Source: Streptomyces aidingensis
GTDB taxonomy: Bacteria > Actinomycetota > Actinomycetes > Streptomycetales > Streptomycetaceae
Assembly (NCBI RefSeq): GCF_900112355.1
Contig: NZ_FOLM01000019.1
Coordinates: 1-64,000, forward strand
Direction of reading: 5' to 3'
Length of the DNA stretch: 64,000 nt
The translations under genes and the position numbers were made by a program. The notes under the pieces are model-generated. The model did not search any database and was not told the DNA's origin. It saw only the letters and a program-made list of their open reading frames with translations. Shown in pieces: positions 9,929-21,200 of the stretch (the first letter of the stretch is position 1; each line of letters opens with the position of its first letter).

Positions 9929-12238
9929 TCAGGCGGTGGCCGGGGGCAGGTCGCGGGCGTCGAGGATCATCAGCTCCCGGGGGTCGGGCTCGGACATCTC
10001 GGCCACCCGCATCGCCTGGCGCTCGGTCATCTGCTGGAACAGCTGGCGGGCGGTCCGGCCGTTGCCGAACCGGTCGCCGCGCGGCAGGGCGGCCAGGAAG
10101 GCGGGGAGTTCCTTGCGGGCCGCCTCGCTCAGCTCGTACTGGTGCCGGCGCGCGTGGTGTTCCACGATCCGCACCAGTTCGTCGTCGGCGTAGTCGGCGA
10201 AGCGCAGGGTGCGGGTGAAGCGGGAGGCCAGGCCGGGGTTGGAGTCGATGAACCGCTCCATGTCGTCGGGGTAGCCGGCGGCGATGACGACCACCTCGTC
10301 ACGGTGGTCCTCCATCAGCTTGACCAGGGTGGCGATGGCCTCCTGGCCGAAGTCCTGCCCGATGCCCTGCGGGGTGAGCGCATAGGCCTCGTCGATGAAC
10401 AGCACACCGCCGCGGGCCCGTTCGAACGCCTCGGTGGTCTTGGGGCCGGTGTGGCCGACGTATTCGCCGACCAGCGAGCTGCGGTCCACCTCGACCAGAT
10501 GGCCCCGGGTCAGCAGGCCGAGGGCGTGCAGCAGCCGCCCGTACAGCCGGGCCACCGTGGTCTTGCCGGTGCCCGGGTTGCCGGCGAACACCAGGTGGCG
10601 GCTGAGCGGCGGGGCGGGCAGCCCGGCCTGCTGGCGCAGCCGCACGGTCTGCATCAGCTTCACCATGGAGCCGACATCGCGCTTGACGCTGTCCAGGCCG
10701 ACGAGTTCATCGAGTTCGGCGAGGAGTTCGTCGAGCGAGGCGGGCTGCTCCTCCTCGCCGGGCCCGTCGGTCCGCTGCTGCTCCGGGGTCTGCCGGGCCG
10801 CGGCGGGGGCGGGGGCGGGGGCGGCGCCGCCGGGCGGGCCGGTCCGGCCGGACGGGCCCGGCGGCGGCGCCGAGGGGCCCCGGCCGCCGCCCGCACCGCC
10901 GCCCGCACCGCCGCCGTCGCCGCCGCGGCCCGCCGGGCGCGGCCCGGCGCCGTCATGACCGGCGGCGGGCAGCCGGGCGGTGGCGACATTGACGGACGCG
11001 CAGTGCTCGAAGGCCGGCGCGGCGCCCTCGGCCACGCTGAGGTCCTGCGCGGCGTTGAAGACCCGGCAGCGCCGGAAGTGCGGGGCGGCGTCCCGCGCCA
11101 CATGCAGCGCGGGGAAGCCGGGGGCGACCACGTCGCAGTCCTCGAACATGCCGCGGGTGGCCTCGCCCAGCAGCAGGCCGTGCTTGCCGCTGCGGGTCAC
11201 CCGCACCCCGCGCAGCAGCGGATCGGCGCCGGGCGTCAGCTCGACGCCGTTGCCCCGCTGCCCGTCCAGCGAGCAGTGCAGCAGCACGGCCTCCTCGGTG
11301 GTCCGCAGCCGCACCCCGGTCTCGCCGTTGATCACCCGCACCCCCCGCATCACGAGCCGGGACTGGTCGCGCGCCTCGACGGCGGACAGCCGGGCGCCGG
11401 TCAGCGTGGACTCGCGGATCTCGGCGCGCGCGGTGTGCTCCAGCCGGACCGCGGAGCGGGCGGCGTCCGCCACCCGGCAGTCCGTCAGCAGCGCCTCGCC
11501 GGCGTCCTGGAGCAGCACGCCGTTGCGGCCCGCGCCGGTCAGCCGGCTGCCGCGCAGCAGCAGGCGGGCGGAGTCGCGGGCGCGCAGCGCGGAGCCGGCG
11601 CCGCCGCGGACCCGCAGTTCGTCGGCGCGGAACACGGCGCAGCCGGAGGCGGCCACCCCGATGCCCTCCACGCCCTCGATCTCGGTGTCCTCCAGCCGGG
11701 CCAGGGCGTCACCGGTCAGGTGCAGCGCGGCATGCCGGGCGGCGCGCAGCCGGGTGCGGCGCATCACCAGCACCCCGCCGGCGGTGGGGTCGGCGAGTTC
11801 GGCGGACAGGTCGTCGTCGAGCGGGATGTCGGTGACCGGCACCTCGGGGCGGGGGATGCCGTTGCGCGAGCCGAGCACCTCGACGCGGCCATGGCTGACG
11901 GTGCAGTCGTGCAGGGTCAGGCCGGCGGCGTCCTCCACACGCAGCACGGGCTCCTCCGGGCTGTCCCCGCGCAGTACCAGGCCGGTCAGCCGGCAGTCGG
12001 GGGCGGCCACGGCCAGCGGCCCGGCGGCGGCCGGCACCATGACGGTGACGGAGCCGCTGCCGTGCTGCGGCTCCAGGGTCACGCGGCGGACCAGCCGGAA
12101 CGACTCGGTGTAGGCGCCGGGCGCGATGCTGATCACGGCGCCGGCCGGGGCGGCGTGCAGCGCATCGGTGATGGTCCGGTAGGCGCCCCGGCTGCGGGGT
12201 GCCACGCGGAGCGGCGGGTCGTTCGGTATGCCGGTCAT
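9929..12238 (-). CDS. beta-helix / AAA+ (EccA-like) fusion ATPase
   Basis: A 769-aa two-part protein. Residues 1 to about 410 form a right-handed parallel beta-helix of short repeats (LRAARHAALHLTGDALARLE style). A Pro/Gly linker (about 430-490) leads to a CbxX/CfxQ AAA+ domain with Walker A GNPGTGKTT (about 549), Walker B GVLFIDEAYAL (about 613) and arginine-containing sensor segments (ASRFTRTLRF). AAA+ proteins of this type are EccA, the cytosolic ATPase of ESX/type VII systems. EccA normally has a TPR-like N-domain; here a beta-helix replaces it. The ATG overlaps the stop of the giant gene (ATGA), so the two are translationally coupled. Confidence 0.88.
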   Translation of the reverse strand: MTGIPNDPPLRVAPRSRGAYRTITDALHAAPAGAVISIAPGAYTESFRLVRRVTLEPQHGSGSVTVMVPAAAGPLAVAAPDCRLTGLVLRGDSPEEPVLRVEDAAGLTLHDCTVSHGRVEVLGSRNGIPRPEVPVTDIPLDDDLSAELADPTAGGVLVMRRTRLRAARHAALHLTGDALARLEDTEIEGVEGIGVAASGCAVFRADELRVRGGAGSALRARDSARLLLRGSRLTGAGRNGVLLQDAGEALLTDCRVADAARSAVRLEHTARAEIRESTLTGARLSAVEARDQSRLVMRGVRVINGETGVRLRTTEEAVLLHCSLDGQRGNGVELTPGADPLLRGVRVTRSGKHGLLLGEATRGMFEDCDVVAPGFPALHVARDAAPHFRRCRVFNAAQDLSVAEGAAPAFEHCASVNVATARLPAAGHDGAGPRPAGRGGDGGGAGGGAGGGRGPSAPPPGPSGRTGPPGGAAPAPAPAAARQTPEQQRTDGPGEEEQPASLDELLAELDELVGLDSVKRDVGSMVKLMQTVRLRQQAGLPAPPLSRHLVFAGNPGTGKTTVARLYGRLLHALGLLTRGHLVEVDRSSLVGEYVGHTGPKTTEAFERARGGVLFIDEAYALTPQGIGQDFGQEAIATLVKLMEDHRDEVVVIAAGYPDDMERFIDSNPGLASRFTRTLRFADYADDELVRIVEHHARRHQYELSEAARKELPAFLAALPRGDRFGNGRTARQLFQQMTERQAMRVAEMSEPDPRELMILDARDLPPATA

Positions 12239-15200
12239 GCTGAGGGCGTCCCTTGGTCGGTCTCGATCGGAGGCGGAGGCGGAGGCGGAGCGGGTACCGG
12301 GCTGGCCTCGGCGTGCGGGTTCCCGTGCCCGGCCGGGGCGGGGCCGACGTGCAGGCCCATCGACTGGCGGATCTCCGGGCGGAGCACGAAGTAGACCAGT
12401 GACTTCTCGGCGAACTTGCCCACGACGGGCACGATGACGAAGTCGATCAGCCCCTGCCGGTGGTACCAGCGCGATCCTGCGGTGTGCTGGAGGATGGTCC
12501 GCGCGGTGCCGATGGCGGCGGCCCCGGCGGCGGAGCCGGCCGCGGCGGTCGCGGCGACCAGCAGCGCGTCCCCCAGGGACACCTCGTGCCGGTTGCCCTC
12601 GCTGTCCCGCACGCCGAACGCCGCGGTGGCGGCCAGGTTGCCGAGGAAGGTGCCCACCGGTGAGATGAACGCGGTGTCCCGGAGGTAGTCCCAGGTCCCG
12701 GCGCGCCAGCGGACCACGGCCTCGTTGCCGGCCCACTCGTGCGACCAGTTCTCGTTGTCCTGCCGCATGCGGTACGGCCGGCCCTTGTCGGTCCAGTCCA
12801 GGCCCATCCGGTGGGCCAGCGGGTTGGCGAAGTTGCCGCGGGCCATGGCATGGCTGTGCAGCCCCACCACGCCGGCCCGGAAACCGGCGCCGATCGCGGC
12901 CGTCACCGCGGCGTGGGCGACATCGATGCCGGTGAGGTCGCCCGGCAGCGCCGCGTAGACGGCCAGGGTCACGGCGAAGTCGAGGACGAACTCCTGGGTG
13001 AACTCGATCATCAGGTGGGTGGCCGCCTGCGCCGCGAACGGCGTGTAGGCGGACTCGCCGTTGACCGCCGGGCCCCAGTCCGCGCGCCGCGGGTGGCGGA
13101 GCATCCGCTCAAAGCCGCGGAACTCGGTGGACCAGTCGACGAACGGGGTCTCCCGGCCGATCGGGCGGAGCCCGTCACGGGTGAACCGCTGTTCGGTGAA
13201 GGCCGCGGCGGGCACTTCCCGGACCTGGCCGGACATGGTGCGCTCGGTGATCACCACGGGCCGGCCCTCGGCGTCGTGGGCGTACCGGCGCCACTGCTGG
13301 GTGACGCTCTCCACCTCCAGGAAGGTGCCGTCGCCCACCGCGGTCCTGCTGCGGGCCACGGCGCCGGATTCGAACTCCCGCCAGGTGCGGTAGGCGCCGG
13401 GGCCGTGCACGGCGGTGCCGGCCGCCGCCGGGGTCGGCGCGTATTCGCGGACCCGCTGCGGGGCGTCGGTGAAGAACCGCCGGGCCGGGCCGCCGGCAGG
13501 CACGGGGATCTCCTGGATCACCACATGCCCCGGCTGCCCGGCCGGCCCGCCCGGCAGGCCGGGGGTGAGCTGCTGGTCCTGCCAGCGGGCGCCGCGCTGC
13601 CAGCGGTCCAGCGGCCGGCTGCCGTCGAACCAGCGGCGGACGCGGTCGGCGTCGCCGCCGAAGGCCAGGACGTTGCCGTCGCGGTCGGTCTTGGTCCACC
13701 GCCAGACCTCGCCGCCGTCCGCGCGCCGCTCGTGCAGCCAGGCGTTGACGGTGACTCCGTCCGACAGCAGCCGGTGCTCGCGCACCATCCGGCCGCCGGC
13801 GTCGAAGTCCCGGTAGGAGTGGGCGTCCCAGTAGTTGTGGTGGTCGAACTGGTTTCTGGCGGCGAGGGTCCGGGTGCCGCGCAGGTCGGTGCCGGGGATG
13901 TGCCAGGTGGCGCGGCCGTGCGAGGGATACCGGCTGACCACGGTGATCTCCCCGCCGTCCGTGCCCGGGCCGCCGGAGCGCCAGGTGTCCTGCCGCCCCA
14001 GCACCTCGTTGTGGCGGCCGTGGTGAATCCAGTCGGGTGCGCCGCCGCCGGGGCGGGGCCGGAAGTCGAGGACCGTGCCGTCGGTGAAGCCGATGCGGAC
14101 CGTGCGCCACTCCCGCCCCGGAACCGGGGTGTACCAGTCGTCGCCGGGGCCGGTGGCGACGCGGTCCTGCCAGGCCACGTCGTTGAGGCCGCGGCCCGAT
14201 CCGGCGGGCGGCGGCGTGAAGTCGCCCGGTTCGAAGGTGCGGTGGCCGCGCGGTCCGCCGGGCCCCTCGGACCAGGGCTGGTAGCGGCCGGTGCGCGCCA
14301 CGCCCGGCGGCAGCTCCACGCCGTGGCCGGCGGTGAGGGTGGCGCCGCCGAACAGTCTGCGGGTCTCGCCGGCCAGTTCGCCGCTGCGCAGCACGGTGCG
14401 GGAGACCTCACCCTGCTGGCCGACCACCTGCACGCCGCGGGTGTCGCCCGAGCGGAAGGCGTGCGTCTGGAAGCGGCTGTCCAGCAGCCAGGCGGGGCCG
14501 TTGGAGGCGTCGGCGAAGCGCTGCGCCCCGAAGTGGTTGGCGAACCGGGTGGTGAACGAGCCGGCCGGGGTGGCCCGCAGATCGCCGATGGTCAGGGTGC
14601 GCCACCAGTTGGGCGGGCGCTGCTCCGCGATCCGGTGCGTCTCGGTCCGGGTGCCGTCGCCGGATGTCCGCCCCGCGCCGGACTCCTTGCCCTGGTGGGA
14701 GGTGGCGCGCCACTCGTCGGTGGGCAGACCGTCGGGGCCGAGCCGGTACGCCGTCAGGCCGCGCACATTGTCCCAGTGGAACGGCCCGTGGCGGGTGGCC
14801 ACGACCGCGAAGGCGCCGCGGCGCGGATCGGCCACCCGGTCGGTCCAGGTGTTGGCGAGCGGGCCCCACCGGCGCTCGCCGTGGGCGAGCAGGGCGCCCG
14901 CCCCGTCGTGCGCCTGCCATACGCCGAGGCGGCCGGTGGTGCGGGTGGCCAGCACATGGCCGCCGAACGGCGTCTGCTGGAAGTGCCGGACCGGGCCGGA
15001 CCAGGCGCGCCCCGGGCCGGGCAGGTCGTGGTAGTCCCACCACTCGTCGCCGCGGGTGGCCCAGATCCGCACCCCGTGCGCGCCGGTGACGGGCTCGCCG
15101 GCCGCGGTCAGTTCCGACCACCGCTGCCGGGCGTGGGTGTGCGGCAGCCAGAGCCAGCGGTGGCCGAGCCCGGAGACGCTGCCGGGGGCGTGGGCGTCGA

Positions 15201-18200
15201 GCAGGGTGCCGCCGAGCAGCGGACGGCGCTCGAAGACAAAGGCGCCGGAGGCGGTCAGCAGCCGCACATGGCCGTGGGCGGCGCCGGAGAGGTCCGCCTT
15301 GCCGCGGTCCATCACCGGGGCCGGGGTGGGCGGGGCGGCGCCGTCCCGCCACCGTTCCCAGGTGGCGCCGGTCAGCTGCCCGGCGTCGTCGTACCGGTAG
15401 CTGACGAGGAAGTGCTGGCCGGTGACGGGCCGGCCCCGGTCCACGGGGTTGATCCGCTGCTCCAGCAGCCGGCCGCGGGTGTCGTACCGCTGGAACTCGC
15501 CCTCGCGGGCGCCGCCGGGCGGGCCCTCGATCCGGTGGCCGTCGGGGCCGGAGGTGATCGCGCCGTGCGGCACGGGCTCGCCCGTGTCGCCGTCCAGGAC
15601 CCGCCCGCCGGCGGGGTCGAGGAAGCGGCGGCCGGTGGCGTCGGAGAGCTCCACGACGGTGAAGCCGCCCGGCCCGGTGCCGGCGCCGGCACCGGCGCCG
15701 GCCTCCGCCCCGGTCGCGTCCGGGGCGCGGTGCCGGGTGACGGTGCGCAGACCGGTGTCGCCGGGCGGCCCGATGTGCCATTCCAGATCGCCCCGGGCGC
15801 CGAACAGCCAGCGCTCGCCGGTGGCCGGGTCGGTGATCCGGAACCCGGGGCGCGCCTGGCCGTCCGGCCCGAGGCGCGGGGCGGCGATCCGGCCGGGGGC
15901 GGCCTCCATCGCGTCGTCGAGCACGTCGAAGGCGCGGTGCTCGGCGCCGTCCCGGCCGGTCATCCGGTGCACCCGGACATGGCCGCCGGCCGCGGCGGCC
16001 TGCCCGGTGGCGCCGGGCTCGCGCAGCGCGACGGCCTCGAAGCGGAAGGTGGCCGTGGTGGTGCCGTGGTGGGCGTAGCGGGCCGTCTCCGGGGTGTCGG
16101 CGCGGCGCAGCAGCAGGTCGCCGCCGGGCAGTTCGCGGACGGTGGCGCCCCCGGCCGGGCCGCCGTCGGCGGCGCGCAGCACGTCCTCCCGGGTGCCGTC
16201 GGCCCGGACGAAGGAGTAGCCGGTGATGGTGTCCCCGGCCGCCCCCGCCCCGCCGGGCCGGACCAGCGTGGTGCCCCGGGGGTGGGTGACATTCCCCGTG
16301 GCCGGGTCGACGAGGAAGTGCTCGCCGCCGTGCTCGACCCGCAGGGTGCCGTCGCGCTGCGGGGTGACGGTGGCGGGGCCGCCGCCCCCGCCGTCCCCGC
16401 CGCCCCCGGCGTCCCCGGCGTTCCGGGCGGGCGCCAGCCGCGGGGTGGCCGCGGGGTCGGTGGGCACGGTCAGCGACCGGCCGTCGAAGGGGCCGCCGTG
16501 CAGCGTGTAGCGGTGGCCGGTCAGCCTGCCGTCCGCGCCGTGGATCCGGCCGACGCCGGTGGCGGTGTCGGTGACGGTGTAGGCGGCGGGGGCGCCGTCC
16601 GGGGCGGCGTCCCAGGTGAGGACGCGGCCGGGGACGGCGGAGCCGGTGGCGGTGCGCAGCCGCGGCGCGGTGTCCTCGCCCCCGGCGGGCCGGACCGCAT
16701 AGGCGTCGGGGGCGTCCGCGCCGGGGCGGGTCAGCGGCACGGCGGTGCCGTGGTGCCCGCCGTCGGCGGAGAGCAGCGGATGCCCGGCGGCGGTGGCGCC
16801 GCCCGCCGGGGTGACGCGGTAGGTGCCGTCGTCCTGCCGCTCGGCCGGCAGGCGCCTGCCGTTGTGCAGCACATGCGGCGCCTCGCCGTCCAGGGGCACC
16901 ACGAGCCGGCCGTCGCGCAGCGGCCCGGCGTCGACGGTGTGGCTGCGCTGGACCAGCGTGCCGTGGAAAGCGCCGCCGTCGCCGGCCCGGACCAGGTAGG
17001 TCTCGGTGGTGCGGGTGCCCGGCCGCGGGATGTCGACGCGGTGGGTTCCGTCGTCGCCGGCCCGCCGGGCGGTGGCGCCGGGCGGCTGTGCGCCGTGCGC
17101 GTCCAGCACCCGGGGCTCGCCGGGCCCGTCCGGCACGGCGAGCCGGTGGCCGGTCAGCGGGGAGTGGGCGGCACCCGGGTCGAGGGCGTGCTCGGTGTGC
17201 AGCCGGTGGGTGTCCAGACCGTGCACATCGGTGGCGTGCGGGGCGCCGGTGCGGACCACCCGCACGGTGCCGGTGGCCTCGTCGTAGCGGGCCCCCGGGT
17301 CGGGCCGGCCGTCGGCGTGGCGCATCGAGGGCGGGCCGCCCCGGCCGTCGGCCGGGGTGAACAGATAGCTGCCGTCCCGGCCGGGCCAGGGGGTGAGGGT
17401 GTGGGTGCGGGCACCGGCGGGGCCGACCGCGAGCCGGCCGCCGCCGGGCAGGTCGATCCGGTGGGCGGCGCCCAGACCGGTGCCGTCGGCGAACGCGGTG
17501 ACGGCGCCGGGCACCGGCACCGCCCGCCCGTCGTCCGCGATCCGGACCAGCGCCGGCGTACCGGCCGCCGGGCCGGCCGCGCCGGGGGCGTCCTCGGTGA
17601 AGCGCAGCAGGGTCCCGGTGCCGGTGAGCGGCACCCACCGCTCGGTGTGCACGGCGCGCACCGGGCCGGCCGCTCCCTCGGCGGGGACCTGCTGGACGCG
17701 GACCACCGCGGTGTCGCCCTCGAACCGGTGGGAGAGCGCGAACCCCTCGCGGTCGCCGTCGAGCCGGGCGCCGGCGAGCCGCCCGGTCGCCGGGTCCGGC
17801 TCGGGCACCAGGCGCAGCCCCGGCACCCCCGGCACCGCGAACGCGTCCCGGCCCGGCGAGGACGAGGACGCGGACGAGGACGCCGCGGACGACGGTGCGG
17901 ACGACGGTGCGGACGAGGCCGGGGCGCTGCCGGGCGGCGGCGCGGGCGGCGCGGGCGGCGCCGGAGAGGTCTCGGGGACGCGCACCATGTAGACGGCGGG
18001 CCGCTCGCCGCCGGGCGGCGGCACGGGCGGCCGCGTTCCGGCGCGGGCGGCCCGGCCGGCCTCGATCTGCTCCATGACGGCGGCCCGGTCGGCCGGGTCC
18101 AGCAGGCGGTACTCCTCGCCGTCGACCCGGTTGAGCCCGGCGACGGATGGCTGCCGGTCCAGCAGGGCACCGGTCCGGCCGTGGTAGACGGTCAGGGTGT

Positions 18201-21200
18201 GGGTGCCGTCGGGGCCGGGCCCGTGCAGATGCAGCTCGCCGGTACCGGCCCGCCGCACCACGATGTCGTGGACGGTGCCGCCGCCGAAGGCGCGGGGCAG
18301 CGGATAGGGCGTGCCGTCCGGGCCGATGCCGACCGTCAGGATCTGCTTCTCGCCCGGGGACCGCTCCCAGACCAGCCACAGCACACGGCCCGGGCCGTCC
18401 CCGGGCCCGCCCGCGGCGGCGGGCGGCGGCGCCGGGGTGTCCCGCCCGGGCGGACCGGCCGGGCCGGGGCCGGGGAGGCGCGCCAGGTTGACGTCGATGC
18501 CGTGGCCGCCGCCGGACGGCGGCCCGGCCGGTCCGGTCCGGCCGGTCTGCTCCGGGGCGGGGCGGTTGCCGTCCGGCGCGCCGGCGCGGTCGTGCAGCCG
18601 GTACTCGCCGGTGGTGCCGTCGAAGACGGTCCGCCGCCGCTCCGGTCCGTGGAGGACGAGCTCGCCGCCGGGGCCGCGCCGGATCTCGTGGTCGTCCATC
18701 AGGGCGCCGCCGCGCGGGCTGCGCGGCAGCGGGTGCAGCGCGCCGTCGCCGAGCCGGAACTGGGCCAGGGCGATGGTGGCGTCGCGTGGGCCGGTGAGCC
18801 GGAGGACACCGAAGGCCACCTCCCCGGCGGCGTCGGCCAGCAGGTGGCCGGCGCCGCCCGGGAGGCCGGCGGCGGCGCCGGCGGCGACGAGGTAGCCGCC
18901 GCCCAGCCGGGTCACCTCGGCGTCCAGCGGCCGGCCGTCCGGGCCGGCCAGGCGCGGGACGGTGCCCGGGCCGTGGTCGGTGATCCGGTGGCCGCCCAGG
19001 CGGTCGCCGGTGAGTTCCAGCGTCCTGGTGCCCGGCGTGCCGTCCGGGCCGAAGGCCGCGGTGAGGTTTCCGTCGGTGATCTCGATCCGGTCCCCGGTGA
19101 GCAGCGCCGGGCGGCCGAGCGGTGTGCCGTCGGCGCGGAACACCTCGCCGGTGGCGGTGTCCGCGGCGCCGCGGGGCCCGCCCTGCGGGGTGAGGACCAC
19201 CCAGCCGGCCTCGCCGCCGGGCCGTCCGGGCAGCGGTGTCGCGCCCGGCCGGCCGGCGGTGCCGGCCGGCGGCAGGGGTTCTCCGGTGGGGCCGACCACG
19301 ACCGGCCGGCCGCCGTCCACGGTGACCAGGAAGCCGTGCTCCCCCAGGGGGGTGACCCGGGAGCCGGGTACCACGGTGCCGTCGGGGCGCAGCAGCCGCG
19401 CGGGGCCGGCCGCGGGCAGGTAGAGGCGGTTGCCGTCCAGGACGTCCGCCGGCCCGGCGCCCCGCCCGTCGGTGATGCGGCCCACCGGCGTGCCGCGCTC
19501 GTCGAAGAACACGGTCGCCCGGCCCGGGCCGCCCTCGACCCGCAGCGCGGCGATGGGCGGCCACATCCCGTCGGACGGCTCCCGGGACGCCTGGCCCACG
19601 GGCACCGCGAGCGTCCGCTCTTCGGCGAAGCCGTCGGGCCGCACATGGACGGCGTGGTGGGTCTGCACGCCGGCCCGGTCGACCAGGCCGGCCCGGCCGT
19701 CGATGCCGACGTAGAACAGCTCGTCGCCGAGCCGCTCGGCGTGCACATTGCCGGTGGCCAGGGACCGGTCCGGGCCGAGCACCCGCACGCCGCCGCCGTC
19801 CAGCAGCAGCAGGCTGTGCTCGCCGAGCAGTTCATTGCCGCGGGCGGGGGTGACCAGGCCCGCGTCGTGCAGCGGGAAGCCGAAGGAGTCGTAGCGGGCG
19901 ACCGTGCCGGTGCCGTCCGGGCCGCCGCGGCGGACCACGATGGTGGACTGGACGTAGGTGACCTCGCCGGACAGCACCCGCGGGATGTCGCCCGGGTGGC
20001 GGAGCAGCACGCCGGGCCCGGCGCCGGGCTCCGGAACGGTGACGGCATGCCGCAGATCGCCCTCCAGCAGCGGGCGGACGGCATGGGTGACGGCCCCGGT
20101 GCGGCCGATCACGAACTCGGCGTGGCCCACGCGCACCCACACCTGGTCGTCGGTGAGCCGCACCACCGCCGCGTCCACCATGCCGAGGTCGGGGTCCCGC
20201 ACCCCGGGCGGCACCGCCCGCGCACGGCCGGGCCCGGGTACGGGCACGGTGACCTCGAAGCCCTGGAACAGGCCGTCCCGCACGGTGTAGGTCTCCGCGA
20301 GGAGGACGCCGCTCACGTCGTAGTGGCCCCGGACGCGGGGGTGCCCGCCGGTGACGACCAGGATGTCGCCCGCCGGCCGCGGCGTCTCCACGGCGGGCCG
20401 CGCCTGCGCCTCGCCGGTGGGGTCGCGGCGGAACAGCCGGGTCTCCCCGCTGGTCCAGGCGGCCAGGAACGCGTCGGCGTCGCCGTCCGGGGCGCCGCGC
20501 AGCAAGATCACCTCCGCACCGGGGACCGGCGCGCCGTCGCCGCCGACGAGCAGCGGGTGGCGGCCCGGCGCCCGGACGGCGAACAGGCCGTCCTCCAGCC
20601 GGGTGACCTCGGCGTCCGGCACGGGCCGCCCGTCGCGCCCGGTCAGCCGGGGCGGGCCGCCGTCCTCCGGCACGTCGAGGCGGGCGCCGCCCAGCGGATC
20701 GTCCGGGTCGAAGGCGCCGGAGGACAGCAGCCGCCCGCCGCGGTCGTGGACCAGGGCGGTGTTGTCGATCAGCACGGTGTGCCGGGCGCCGCCGAGGGTG
20801 GTCTCCACCCGGCCGGTGGTCACGCGGCCGTCGGCCGCCACGCGCAGCACGAGGGGCGGCTCCGCGGAGGCGTCGTGCGGGCGGGCCAGCACCAGGTCCG
20901 AGGGGCGCCCTTCGGCGTCCCGCAGCCGGGCGCCGGTGTGGGTCGGCACGCCCTCCGCGGAGACCACCAGCGGCGGGCGGCGGGCGGCGGGGCCGGGGTC
21001 GAAGAGGAAACGGTCGCCCGGCAGCGGCGTCCAGGAGCCGCCCCGGACCGGACGGCCGTCGCGGCCGAGCAGCCACGGCGGGCGGCCGTCGGCCGGTGCG
21101 ACGACCCACTCCCCGGCGCGTTCCCCGTGCCCGACGCGGTGCGCGGCGCCGCTGAAGGAGCCGTCCAGGGTGTGCACGGTGCCCCGGGTCTCCCCGGCGC

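Noticed and set aside
9329..12394. Plus-strand frame of about 1,020 codons opposite the lectin and EccA-like genes
   Set aside because: Runs across two convincing minus-strand genes and their boundary; no domains.
14408..19564. Long minus-strand frame of about 1,700 codons inside the giant gene
   Set aside because: Arg/Pro/Ala-rich alternative frame of the same strand, with no motifs; shadow of the giant gene.
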